A DNA stretch of 64,000 nt from Hydractinia symbiolongicarpus (lineage: Eukaryota; Cnidaria; Hydrozoa; Anthoathecata; Hydractiniidae): assembly GCF_029227915.1 (NCBI RefSeq), contig NC_079882.1, positions 21,333,001 through 21,397,000 on the forward strand, written 5' to 3'. Below the pieces are notes generated by a model. The model was not told where the DNA came from, made no database searches, and saw only the letters and a list, made by a program, of their open reading frames with translations. The position numbers were made by a program, and so were the translations under genes. Positions 11,431-23,744 of the stretch are shown in pieces; the first letter of the stretch is position 1; each line of letters begins with the position of its first letter.

Positions 11431-13059
11431 CAGAATATGTAGGTGTTTATTAACACATGAAATAACTGGTGACCACCAAAGACTAGTGTGTCTGCATGAC
11501 AAATAAAAGTACAAACAGAAAAATATGACGAATAAGGTTTTGATCAATGTTTTGATCAGAAAATAGATAATAAGTAAGGCACTTCTGAAGGTAATCCATT
11601 ATATATAAAAAAATTGAAAATAGTACCCTTCTTTATGGCTGTGAAGCAATAAATAAATCAAATTCTGTACTTGCTACAATTATTAAACTCTTCCATGCTA
11701 TGCCATAATGAGAGAAACTAATGACTACTTTAAGTAATACTCTACCGAATGGGGGTTTTGTGGTAGCCTGTTCTTCTCCAGTGCAGAGTCGTGGGCGTAG
11801 GTATAATTCCTGGCTGAATCATGTAGACACTATTTAAAAGTGTGAATTCAATGCTTTCTGCTTAACATTCAGCATAAGAATAGCAATGATATCTCACCCA
11901 GTCATCTAGTTAAAGGTGTTGTGCTTGCACAGCTTCCGTATCTCAAATAGATTTAAATGCCCTCCACAAGACCCTCATTAATAACAGTACCATTAGGAAC
12001 TGAAGAGGTTATCTTATGCCACCTTACTATTGGTTTTACTCTAGACCATAAAAATCTTCAGTCTGTTTCCTTTTAATGGTTCTAAGATGGGTCGGTTGGT
12101 TAGTCAGCTTTGAAAGAAGTTGGATTTTTTTATATTTTGACTCAATAGTCTTCTTAAAAAATGAAGAGGGCTTGTTAAATCAGATCATCTTTAAAAAAGT
12201 CCAGATAAGTTTGCTGACAGCCATCACATTTAATGACGATGTTATTTTTCTGTAAACACAACACTACAATAATCTTTTGTAAAAGACAATCAAAATTTTA
12301 TACAAATTATATAATATATAAAACTATATTTGTGTATCAATAAAAAAATTATTCGCAAATTACAGAAAGCAAAGATATAGATCAAAATACCATATGGTTT
12401 GTTATAGAATACATATCAAAGTTTCTTTTGGGAGAGTTTCAAATAAATGTTTAATGTCCCAGTGTTATAACAACACAGTTCTTAGATATAAATTATGCAT
12501 AGATTTGCATTTTTGATGTAATTTCAAAGAAGCTTAACAACAAAAGACATTGGCACAAATAAAGGAATAAAATAATTTATTTATAAATATCACTTATGTA
12601 TTGCTTCTTAATATATATCTTTACAAATAATAAAGATTAAACAGAAAAAATTTAAAAAACAACTGAACTATAAGAAAAACAGACTCTTCCAAAGTAAGCC
12701 TGTATCAAAGAGCTAACAAATAACAGTAGAAATGTTTTAACCAAATATTCCTTTAACTGCAGCATAACACAATTTTCTAATATTTTTTTAAATTAAAGGT
12801 AAAGATTTGTGGAATATATTTGAAATAAAAAATCCTTTAATTTTGGAAAAAAGAAAAATAAATGTAAAATTAAAATGAGCTTTAAAACTCGTACATATAC
12901 ATTGTACACACATGCATTACACAGATTACAATCATTTTTGAAAAATTATTAGAATAAATGCTTAATTTAGAAGATCATACCCACAAGCAATGATTTAGGA
13001 TGTTTCAATATTATACCTACACTTTGGAGTTGACAAAGTGCACTTGTCAAAGTTCACAA

Positions 13060-13089
13060 CAGACTTAGGACTTAAAAGTCCTAAGTCTG
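13060..13089. repeat. Perfect 13-bp inverted repeat (hairpin)
   Basis: CAGACTTAGGACT pairs exactly with AGTCCTAAGTCTG across a TAAA loop. It stands alone in AT-rich intergenic DNA. It could be part of a mobile element or a structured transcript. No function is assigned. Confidence 0.75.
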
Positions 13090-15114
13090 ATAAATAACTT
13101 TCAGGCCATTTTGTAAGATGCTAGGTGCAATGAATCAATAATTTCACATGTGCAATCTTAAAAATTGAAATTTTAAGAACGACAGTAAATACAAAATTCC
13201 TTTAGCCCTGTACACTGCACAGGGACTACTGTTTTGGCTTGGGGGAATATATTCATGGCCGGAGATTTAAACCCATGTTTGAAAATCGTGATCATGAAGC
13301 CATTAATCAAACTTTGGGGAGTGCCTGATAACGATATTTAAAACTACACGCTAACAATGTGGACACTGGATCATTACCTAAAATAATATTCCGTTATTAT
13401 GATTTATTTTTAGTTTTTAATTATGTTATTTTAGTTATTTTGTATTTTAAATTTTCCAACAGCAACTATAAAAATAATAAAATATTGTAATATGTTTTTA
13501 TATATACGATGTTCTTTTTACAAGACACATGCATTTGGGCTGAGGCTCAATGTTTCTTATTTTTTTTAAGAAAGAAGCCTCAAAAGTTTCTTATTCTCAA
13601 TTGTTTCAAAAACATGAAGCAACAAGAGGGTGCAGATGATGGAAACATTTTTTATTTGTTTGACTTTTAGCGCTTTCTGTTTAGTTTTTGGTTCTTGGAG
13701 AAGAAAATGTTTTATTATAATATAGTTTCTTGCCTTTCTGAGCATGCCCATGTTTCTTAGTTTTTTCCCAAATTTGAGCCTAATGTTTCTTGTATGCATG
13801 TTTTTTGTAAAAAGCTTGTATTATGAAATCACAAAAACACTACAGAACAGAACACATAAATATTGCTGTATTCCTTTAACGATATTTACAACAATTAGTG
13901 CAGCCACAAGTAACAAATGGAGTGAATAGGCTTCTAAAAAAGAAGTTAATGATAAGGGTTGCAAAGTCTCCTTAAATCGTTTTCTGACTTTATTATTTGT
14001 TATTCTTTTTAGTCTGTTATTTGTTAGATCCAATACTCCAAACTGCAATAATTCTTGCTGACATCAGCATGGTCTATTTTCTCAGTTTTCAGAATTTTTG
14101 CAGGCTAGAAAATAAACTCAAAAATTGCAATTTGGGCATTTCCAACGCTTCTCACTACAGTGAGACAGAAGGCAAGAACTGTGCCAACTACCCTAGTGGA
14201 ATAAAGTTGTGCAAAGATTGAAGGTCATGATTTTTTAATTGGTTAGGCAATTAGGTTTCTGCAAGAATTTCTTCACATAATTATTTCTTTGCACAAATTT
14301 AGGATCATTCATCATATAGTTGGAAGGCACTTCATCCTTCATCAACATCAAAGTATGCCCAGTAAGATTCATCCGCGAAACTCTGTTATTAACATAATGA
14401 AGATTTTCAGGACCTATATAGGTAGCCGCCTACTAATGACTCTCCATTTCTACAGTGGGCACAATGTCAGCAAAAGAAAAACTTATCATATGTCAAGAAA
14501 TTAACAAGGCATAAAATTAATGTTCACAAAAGAAAATTAACACAAAATATATACTGTTATTGTAGTTAGGCAATTTGGTGAAGAATTTACTGTAATGAAG
14601 GTTAAGCCCACAGAGTGCTTATTTGAAAATTTCATCTTGACAGGGGTTGCTTTTTTGCCAGGGCTGCTTATTATTTTTTTTTTAGAAAAGCAATTTTTTA
14701 AACAAATACAAACAAAAAAAAAGAAATACAATACACCTTTTTACAATTTAAATTGTTCGCTCATTTTCTGTATTGAAAAAAGGAAGTAAACATTCATAAC
14801 AGTTTACTTTCATTTTTCAATTCCCAATAAGAGCATTGTAACAAAAGAAAGATTTTTTTAAACAATGGTTAACTGAAACTGGGAATTCCTGTATAGTATT
14901 AATGTATCTTTTATGAAATTTTAATATTTTTATCTTCATCTTTATCAATTTAAGGCCTTTACCCAGGACAAGAGAATTGCCACAATTCTATCACAGGTAA
15001 TTTTAAAAATCAAGAAAAAAATTGATGTATCAAAAATAGTTAAACAACCTTTTTTAAAAGACTTTATTTTAGTAAAACTTATAGTCCTATAGTAAAATTC
15101 AATGTTTTTCGTGT

Positions 15115-15170
15115 CGATCCGAATAAGTAGCCCCTTTTATCGAGGAGGGGCGCTTATTAGAGCCGGGGCA
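15115..15170. repeat. Fragment of GCGC-TTATTCGA repeat family
   Basis: Contains TTTTATCGAGGAGGGGCGCTTATT, related to the right end of the element at 4975-5160. A matching left arm was not found, so this looks like a decayed fragment. Confidence 0.4.
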
Positions 15171-16892
15171 CAAAAATCATACAATTTTCCATAAAAAACA
15201 ACATAGCATGGGTGGGTATTCAAAAGTATACAGTTGCATCACAATATTTCTAAGGAATTTATTTTGCTCGACATACTCCACTACATCACAGACTGAAAGT
15301 TAGCTCAATTAAATGTAGTGTGTGAATGGTCAAAAAACAGAAAAAATAGTACGGATTTTACGAAAATAAAGTTGAAACTTTTTTGGTCACAGGAGGTAAG
15401 GTTTGAAAACAAAAATTGGCTTACTTAATCAGTACCTATACATAACGTTTAATTAAGTAGTGGCATGCCTGTTGTCTAAATTTCCATAACAAAAAATTGT
15501 GACAGAAGTTTTAGCAACTATTTCCTTGGACCATGGACTATTTAGAATCTGAATATTTGCTATGTTTCATAATTTTCCTGCATGCGTTTTTGAATATGCA
15601 TGATATAAATATGGACAAGAAATGATATAATTTCCTTTCAGCTAGCTAGCTAACTAATTTTCTCAAGTTTCGTCAAAATAGTCAATAATCCTAACAAAAA
15701 AGGGGGGACAAATTGCTATTTTGTGAGAAACTCAGTAGGCCAGATAGGCTGGATGGGTTTATCAGACACAAACATACACTTATTTCAACTAATAAATAGA
15801 AAAAGTAACATTAAAATAACTATAAAAAAACATTTGTAAAAATATACGAATACTTTTTTGTGCTTAGGCTATGAGGCGCAGAGTTAGAACCAATAAAAAG
15901 GGTCATTAAAAGATTCAAGGTTTAAAAGAGACTTAGCTATATAAATAGTGTTATATAAATAACTTTATATTTACCCTGGCTTTTTATGTCTGTCAAAAAT
16001 TTAAACGACAGAGTAAAAGAGAGAAGAGCGTGATCAGTGATGTTGATATTTTGCTACTACATCCGCCATTTTGATGCGATAATGTTTCTAATTGACTTTC
16101 ACGCTCCCCCTTTGGTGTTACCAACTCTCTAGCAATAACAGTCTAGGATGCAAAAAAACATTGAATATGCAAAGTGAAATTACAATCTGGTACTATATTT
16201 TCAATTGTGCCCCTCCTCCACTTCGAAAACCAGTTCACAATCCCTAGATATTAACGTTAGGAAAAAAAGACAGACACAACCTTTTCCCCAGGGCACTTCC
16301 CTCTCTCCCAAGAACCCTATGGACGAGGTCGAGAAGACATTTATTTAATTTTGGTCCAGTGAAGCTCCGGCGATAATAAATACCCACAACTTTTTTGATG
16401 TATTTCGAACAATAAGCTTGAAAATTTATACGTAAAAACATGAAAGCGCAAATTTGTCCATGAAACGAAAATCAAGCACAAAAGCAGTCCAAAGCCTGAA
16501 GGAAATTGCAAAAATGTGTATAAAACAAAAATCAAGGGCATCTAGTTTTAAATTTGAAAGACAAAGGATGCCCAAGCAGTGATACGCCAATATGGTTAAG
16601 AGTCGATGCTTTATTTTTTTGATTAGACCAAATTTTTTATTAGCTAATATAGGATCGAATCAATTCGCAATATTGCATCCACTTCGTTGAAGGAAATTAG
16701 TCACGATGTTTGCGACTGCAAGGCATTTTAGGAAACGAATGACAAATGTTTCGCAAAATGCAGGATATAATGCTTGCGTATGAAATGTACATGACAGACA
16801 AAATTTTCAGATAGGGTTAATCAACCCCAACGCCAAACATTATGTGCACCAAGAGCTATGAAGCATAGAATTTTTACGCTGTCTTCTTTAGG

Positions 16893-17090
16893 TATATCGT
16901 AATGATTCGCACAAGCGCTTATTAAATTTTTTATTTATGACATAAGCGCTTAATCGAAGAGAGTTTTTCGGAGCATTGTAGAAATAAAAAACGAGAGAAT
17001 TGTTATCCTCTGAAAAAGAAAAGAACAACTTTGGAATTTACACATGGAAAAGAAGGATCGTAGGGCGCTTAAACGAATCATTATGGTATA
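16893..17090. repeat. MITE-like element with long terminal inverted repeats
   Basis: The left arm GTAATGATTCGCACAAGCGC is the near complement of the right arm GGCGCTTAAACGAATCATTA. The interior of about 150 bp includes a second AAGCGCTTAATCGA copy. It is non-coding. The terminal GATTCG-AAGCGC signature links it to the copies at 4975, 18215 and 25120. Confidence 0.65.
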
Positions 17091-17267
17091 TGTTGGCGAG
17101 CGTTGAGAGTTCTATGCTCGGCTTTTAGAGATGACAGTGCAAGAAATTTTATTTTTGTCTGTACGTATTTGTTCTGTCTACTCCTCTGATCTTGTTGCAT
17201 CTTTATGAAGCTAGCAGAATATAGAATAGAATATTTATTGGAATATGTAGATTGACTACCTTACTAG

Positions 17268-17345
17268 CAACCTCGTCTCTCGTTTTTTCCCTTTTTGACA
17301 TCGAGGCCTCCGGCGGCTTTGACAAAAAACCCTGGGGACGAGGAT
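17268..17345 (+). repeat. CCTCGT-terminus dispersed repeat, copy 2
   Basis: A compact element beginning GCAACCTCGTCTC and ending CTGGGGACGAGG. The ends are inverted repeats of each other (CCTCGTC / GACGAGG). The internal CCTTTTTGACATCGAGGCC matches copy 1. Confidence 0.65.
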
Positions 17346-18477
17346 ATCATACTACTTGTTTGACTGACTTATTGAGAATGCGTTTAACTTTTCTGAAACA
17401 GTCAATGTTTTTGTATTATGGGGCTCCCCATCGCTATGGTAACAGGCCACGAAGCTTACAGAAAATTTTAAATATGTAAATATATTCAAATCAACTAATG
17501 AGCACAAAGCCACTTTCAAGTTTTTTTATAAACGTGGCCACATCATGTACAGTTTGAGTGTTAATTGTATTAGCTTGGGTAAGTGAAACCACGCAGTTGT
17601 TTCTTTTGCGGGCCAAAAATAGAAAGAGAAATCTCGCTTTCCTGCAGCGTGTAAAAATACAGGATTCAATTTTTTGTTATACTGCGATAGCTAAAGTTCC
17701 CGTCACCCTGTTTTGGGATGAAAAAAAAGAAAGTTCAAAAGAAGGAAATGACGCCGCATAAAACGGCATGTTAGATCGATTTCGTGATAATAGCCAACCT
17801 TTAAAAATAAAAAAGTTAAACAGATCTGATGAAAGTCCGATTTTATATTTTTGCGTTGTTCGTTAGAGAAAAGGTATTTTACGAAAGTGTATAGTAATGC
17901 TACAAAACCTAAACTTTATGAAGGCAAACGCATTAAGCCTCTTTAAAAAGTGGTGCTGTTTTCTTGAAAAACAAACGACATGCATGGGTAAGTATTGAAA
18001 TATATTCTGACTGCAACGAAATTGAGACCGTACTTCAATCGAAATAAATTTAATGTAATCAATTTCATTTGTGTTTAAAAATGTCAACAAGTGTGGATGA
18101 TGGAACTTACTGAATTCTTCGTTGTGGAAAAATGCGTTTTTTTACTCAATCGTTTAGTAAAAAAATGTAAAAACAAAAACAAAACCTGATTGAAATAATT
18201 ACCTATTCAGAGGAAGGGACGCAAAAGGCGTTAATTCGAATCATTACGGTACATTAGTACCTCAGTTATTACAGTGGCATGGGGACGAGAAGTGGATTTT
18301 CACTTCGAGAATAAAACCACGAAACAGAAATAAAAACGGTGATTTGTGAAATCTGCTAAGGGCAAAAGCGCCTTCAGCGCTATCAATTTTTTGAATTAGG
18401 TAAAAGACAAGTGATGTAGATGCTTGATGTATTTAGCTAAAATTCTTTACATGCTTCTGCTCTATCATGGCCAGCTT

Positions 18478-18565
18478 CCTCGACCCCAGGGCTTGTTGCC
18501 CATGTCAAAGCTGCCAGCGCTTACTCGTCCCAATGTATAAAAGCCTCTGGGAACGAAGTTGTCAT
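18478..18565. repeat. CCTCGT-terminus dispersed repeat, copy 3
   Basis: Begins CTTCCTCGACCCCAGGG and ends CTGGGAACGAAGTTG, which are imperfect inverted ends. The middle contains GCCAGCGCTTACTCG, shared with copy 1. It is more diverged than copy 2. Confidence 0.55.
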
Positions 18566-18599
18566 GGCCAGGTGTGTCATTTTCCGTCCTTAATTTAAA

Positions 18600-19023
18600 G
18601 AGAGGTAGCCTAGTTAACTAAGCTTTCTTCTTCGAGTTGATAAAATGAGTTTCTCTCAAACTAAAGCTTAGACGCGAACAAATTACTCAGCGGAAACCCC
18701 AAGTTTAAATTGGACAATATGACTATTCGCTTCAGAGGTAAATAAACTATCCGTGAATTGTTTACCAAGCTTTGTCACATCTTACTGCGGTAGAAACTTT
18801 ATAGTTCACTAATGTTTGTTAGGGTGAGTGAAACCACTCGCTGGAATATTTGGATGAAAAGGGCGTTCCCCGACATGGACCACATGAGCAAAGAACAATA
18901 GAATTAGCCAATTAAAAGCGCGGCCAGATTGTGGCCGCAGAAAAAGTGTTTGAGACCCAGCGTAATTTTTCCCACCTTAACTACTCCGATTTCCCGGTGG
19001 TAAGAAAAATTACGCTGGGTCTC
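18600..19023 (+). repeat. MITE-like element, TAGCC-AGTTAACTAA family, copy A
   Basis: Starts near TAGCCTAGTTAACTAAGC and ends with a strong hairpin at 18952-19023. The arm GAGACCCAGCGTAATTTTTC pairs with GAAAAATTACGCTGGGTCTC, differing by a 3-nt insertion beyond the shared stem. Internal landmarks GGTGAGTGAAACCACTCGC and AGAACAATAGAATTA recur in copies B (about 23745-24225) and C (about 26940-27690). No ORF is present, so this is a non-autonomous element. Confidence 0.65.
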
Positions 19024-19447
19024 CCTGGCTAAAAGAGAGGGAATAAGTGAAAAACATAAAATAGGAGTAACACCAAATCTATATTTTGAGATTTCTGCAA
19101 CGAAAACTAGTTACAATGTAAAATGTATATAATAAAATATTCATACAGAAATATATATTATCACTAGTAACAATGTTTTCTAAAAATTATGTAATATACT
19201 ATATTGCTGACAAAAAGATAAAATATAAAAAATGATTGACAAAACAGCACGATACAAAGATTGCCACATAAAATTTAGCAGGCAACGCCACGGAGAAACC
19301 TCACAAATATACAAATTTATAGATTGTTGTCATCGCTGTCACGACAATAAATTGACATTCAGATACTCCAAAATTAGATCTAAAATTAAAAAATATAGAA
19401 TTAAGAACATTTAAAACAAACACTTGGATAGGTGTGTGATCAAGGGC

Positions 19448-20573
19448 TTACAGTACCTGATGATACATCGGCATTGGCACGTGAGTCACGTGAGCAGGAG
19501 GGTTCATGATTGGGTAATAAAATACAGGATGAAAGTTAGGAGCAACTGGATACGGCATTGCTGAAGGAAACGCTTGTCCATGTTGTGGTATGGTACACGG
19601 ATGCGGGTAGCTGCTCATCTATAAAATTGATAGATGATTTTGATTCAAAGTCTTCCTTGTTTTTTTTTATAAGAAATATAAAAAGATATTATTACCTGCT
19701 GTTGAGTAAATTGTGATGATGCTACATAGGTTGGCGGCTGTTGAAGAGGAGTAAAGTATGATGGTTCAGATGTGAAGATCTCACCAGAAACTATAAGTAG
19801 AAGTAAGATTAGGTTGTATACAATAACTTATTCTTACCCAATTACATTGAAAAATTTATCAGACTAACTTGGAGAGTGGTTAGGTGACAAGCTTTCGTCA
19901 CTAGAATTGTGAAATTGTGAACCATTTCTCCTTATAGCCTTTCTAACCCGCAATTTCTTCCCCTTCATCATAATTGATTTCTTTTTCAACAATCCGCCTA
20001 TGTCCTCCTGCTCTTCAAAGGTAACGAAGCCATAACTAAAAGAGTAAAAATTATAAGAAAATTAGCGCATAAATTTTATCATGGTGTTTGAGCGATAAAA
20101 TGTAATGGTTTTATTATTACCCCTTGCATTCACCAGTAACACGATCAGTAACAATACGAACATCTTTTACAACACCAAAATCGGAAAAGAAAATTTCAAG
20201 CTCCAGTTCCGTTGTCTAAAAATAACACCATATATTGTCTGTGTTTTGACTGGATTTTACCTTTTACAGGTTGCAAACAGCGAAGAAAATATTTTTTGTT
20301 GTAATGCCGAAGAAAAGATTTCAAAAAAAAAATAAAAAATGTTAAAATGCAAATTAATAAACATTAAACCTCAGTTGGGATACCGCCTAAGAATACTCGG
20401 TTCGGAATTTCTAATCCTCCATCAGGAGTAGGTATTCCAACTGGAACTTGTATATGAATGGCCTAAAAACGTAAAGGATAGGTAAAATACAAGAATGAAC
20501 AGTCCCCATTATAGAATAGTGTAAACCCACATACCTTAATCGGGCCATGCGCAGTGGAGATAGTTGTCGTCAT
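19448..20573 (-). CDS. boule: Boule/DAZ-family RNA-binding protein
   Basis: Six coding exons: 20535-20573, 20370-20462, 20121-20215, 19869-20035, 19696-19790 and 19448-19618. All have GT/AG ends and consistent phases, giving 219 residues. One RRM spans residues about 33-115. RNP2 is VFLGGI (36-41), preceded by the DAZ-family IPNR. RNP1 is KGYGFVTF (75-82). The tail is Pro/Tyr/Gln-rich, as in Boule proteins. Family members bind germ-cell mRNAs in the cytoplasm and promote translation during gametogenesis, with Boule the ancestral meiotic form. A germline role here is inferred. Vertebrate BOLL is longer (about 283 residues). The last exon reads CATCAG, then GTACTG, then TAA, so a splice donor at that CAG could lead to a further exon. 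The start gives MTTTISTAHGPIK and an extra leader exon is possible. Confidence 0.88.
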
Positions 20574-22869
20574 GACTAATTCGAAATCACAAATATACAA
20601 AAACTTCTGTAAAAATAGGTTACTAGCAGCAGTATCTCTTTATAAAACGTTTTCAAAGACTGTGCACTTTATTTTCCACTCTTTTTATGATAATGTTGTC
20701 AATTTCCTTTTCTTTACAACCAATCACGTGGTTACGACGTATTAGTGAAATGGATGATAGTACGTGCGTAAAGTTTGATTAGTAAATATATGGACAGCGA
20801 CACAAAAAATCTGCTTTTATATAAAACGTAAACGTAAAGATGAATGATTTTGCCTAGAAATTGTTTTTGTCTATATTTGAACATAATAATTATCTTCCTA
20901 TAGTCTGCACGCATTAAAATCGGGCAGACCGAGATAATTTATTCCAAACCAATCAAAATCGTTATATTTATACATTAATGCTCCCTAGGAAACTATAATG
21001 CTTGCCAAGCGTTGCGTGATTTCACATAAGTACCGTTTAATTTTGGTGCCAACATAAATATCATGTGTCCTTTTGGGCATATTAGGCTAGCGTATTTACG
21101 TTTTGTAAAAGAATAGGCGTCTTTAAAAAAATAGTGTTCGGTTCCAGGGCTGAAAAGTTTTTATAAGACAATGTGTCTGATTATACTCTGCTGGCCTTTA
21201 TTTACGGCAGGCTTAAAACGGCAAAACATTATTGACTTGTTTACATAGACTTTTTTACGCTGGCGCTCATTCCAATTTGTTTTTCAGATATCGATATCGA
21301 CAGAATCTCGGGACTCCTAACAACCCGAGTTTTTAGCTAATTGTGCAATTAATATCTGAAATTTGACTAATTAAATAGTTTATGAAAAGGATATTTCGCT
21401 GGATATTCTTTCTTACCAATCAACAGAAAAAAATGTCAGAAACCAGCAATGAAACCGAATGTCAATCAACATGAGTGAAAAGTCAGCTTTTGGTGCAAAA
21501 AGATGCCAGTATTTAAACAAATCTGTTGATGCGAGAACCACCTAGTAACCCAGGTCATATGGCGCGAAAAATATGTTATTTTCTTTACAAAATTATATTC
21601 TCGGTATACCTGCCATGTTGTTGCTTTTTTATTGGTTTAACACTTGACGATCGCTGACCGCTTGACGAAAAATCATTTCCACTCTTCGCCAGAAAAAAGT
21701 ATCTGGGTATCCTGGCTAGACGAAGCAGTATCTTTGGCAATTCTCCTGCCTAACATCGATTTGACTTTCAACTGATGACCATATAACACGAGCAGATGCA
21801 TAGGTTTCCTTTTGAAACTAACCTTGCAAAAAGATTTTTTATTGTCAGTTTTGCACTGGAATTGCTTGTGTGGAAACGATTTACTACTCATCCCTCTCAT
21901 CTCCTTGTTAGCCAAATAACGATTTCAAAATTATCGATTCTGCGCTATAAACCTTTTTGTAGAAAGGGCAACCTCAAGAATTTGCTTCTTCATATTAACA
22001 AAATACATAAAAAATCATTTTTCAGAAAGGTACTGCGGATAGTTGTTGTTTTTTAGCGTGGTTGTATGGCTATTATGATCACCGTTGCTCTGATTTCCGC
22101 ACATGACGATAGGACGATCAACCAATATGTGTCCCAGCTTTTCCATTGCTTGTTCCAGATAGAAAGCACACAAAAATTTTATTTGCGCTAAATTCAAAAC
22201 AGAACAAAGTTAAACTACCTAGGGATTGGCTTTCGTGACTACTGGTTTTCGCTAATACAAAAAGTATCGATAATAGAGAAGAACTTGTTTTGGTGAAAAA
22301 ATTTGTAGAGTAAAGTTTAATGAAAGTTGAGGCAGAGATGAGCAAGATAGAAAAGCTTCACAAAGTTGTTGTCCATAGCACCTGCTTTTTACATTTAGTG
22401 GCCGCCACTAAATATAAACGCGCTTAGCTTCATTTTAAAGTATCTCAAGCTTTTTTTCAAAGGCGGAAATTATTTTTGCGGTCTTTTCGCAATATAAAGA
22501 ATTTTATTACGATTGCTAAAATTACAGTTTTCGAAATAAAATACTGGGTAAAACATGTTTCCTAAAAAGGATTTTTTTGCAGATTTTTTCGAACATGCCA
22601 ACAATCAAAAAATTGCTAAAATTTAGGGTAGTGTGTGTTTCAAAGGATCTCGTGCGGCAATATAAAGACCTTTATTATTTATTTCCAAAAACAGAATTTC
22701 CTGTCTATAAGAACAGCCTATTCGAACTAGCTACGTCGTGCATGGCGCCTTCCTTGTACCTTCTTTGACGTCGGAAATGATCAAAGCACTTCATCTAGAA
22801 TTTTTAACCTGATCAAAAATCGAAGGATATAAATATTCTTGTTAATGTCGTAATAATTAAAACAGGTAA

Positions 22870-23558
22870 CAAGCAGTCTCCGCAGAACCACCACAGAACC
22901 ACCAGTCTCCGTAGAACAACCAGAGAACCAGCAGCGAACCGGCAGTACACAGAACCACCAATGAATAAATAATTCCAATATCAAACTCCCGCGCCAAAGT
23001 GGGCGCAACGAAGCTAATTAATGAACAGTCGAAGATCCTACTTTTCACTGGCTATTTCGTGTCCCTTGTCCTGTTTGGCTGGGGGTAACATATGTATTTT
23101 AGACGCTCGTTAAGAAAGGTGGTCTGTTTTTTTAGCATTCCTGATTGAAATTGTGTTGATTTTAAAGAGCCAACGTTTCTGTTGATATACTTTATGGTAA
23201 AATTGATTTTTGTTGGTTTGTATTATATACTGCGTTGAAGAGTAAACTGAAAGGAAACAGAATGACTCTTGATTTTTTAATCCTGGAACGATATAATTTA
23301 GACATTATTTCACCAAATATAGTGTATACTGTAAGTTATTCTCGAAAATTTCCTAAAGCATGGAGTGTTACAGCGATTGCTATTCTGATGTTTGACGGGT
23401 CAATTATTCTTTTGTCTCATCAACATTTTCTGATGGTTCTCAACCAAGACTACTTGTTCTGTGATAGTACTGCCGGTTCGCTGCTGGTCCTCTGGTCGTT
23501 CTAAGGAGACTGGTGGTTCTTTGTATGTTCTGTGGTCGTTCCACAGAGACTGGTTATC
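22870..23558. mobile_element. Foldback element with repeat-bearing inverted arms
   Basis: The left arm (22870-22950) and right arm (23466-23558) are inverted copies. CAGCAGCGAACCGGCAGTAC on the left corresponds to GTACTGCCGGTTCGCTGCTG on the right. Each arm contains two to three head-to-tail units of about 29 bp beginning CAGTCTCCG and carrying AGAACCACC. The interior of about 515 bp has no convincing ORF; a GGCTGGGGGTAACATATGTA block at about 23077 recurs at about 23838. The structure fits a non-autonomous foldback DNA transposon. Target duplications were not identified. Confidence 0.65.
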
Positions 23559-23744
23559 ACGTGTTAACTTTCTAGGACAAGTCTAATATCTGGGACAAAC
23601 AACTTTCAATTAATGCTCACAAGTTATATCATTTTATTTCCAACTTTAAAACAAGTTAAAAAAACAGTCCACAACTTTTCGAGCATTTCTATATACTTTG
23701 TGCCAGTTTTTTTAACGGAAGTAAGAGTTTGTAGATTTCCTCTT

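Larger units (their letters stand above)
10501..19447. other. Long intergenic region with dispersed repeats
   Basis: This 9-kb region is the upstream side of the LIM gene and the downstream side of the boule-like gene. No convincing gene is visible. It holds an 11-bp tandem repeat (11385-11430), a perfect 13-bp hairpin (13060-13089), MITE-like elements (15115-15170 fragment; 16893-17090; 17268-17345; 18478-18565; 18600-19023) and AT-rich sequence. Between 14080 and 15000 a few short stretches look exon-like but do not join into a gene. Confidence 0.55.

Noticed and set aside
14289-14504. 71-residue plus-strand ORF
   Set aside because: No domain, no splice-compatible neighbours; region shows only decayed fragments.
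22870-22950. CRISPR-like short repeats
   Set aside because: The units are directly adjacent without unique spacers, mirrored in an inverted arm, and the genome is eukaryotic.
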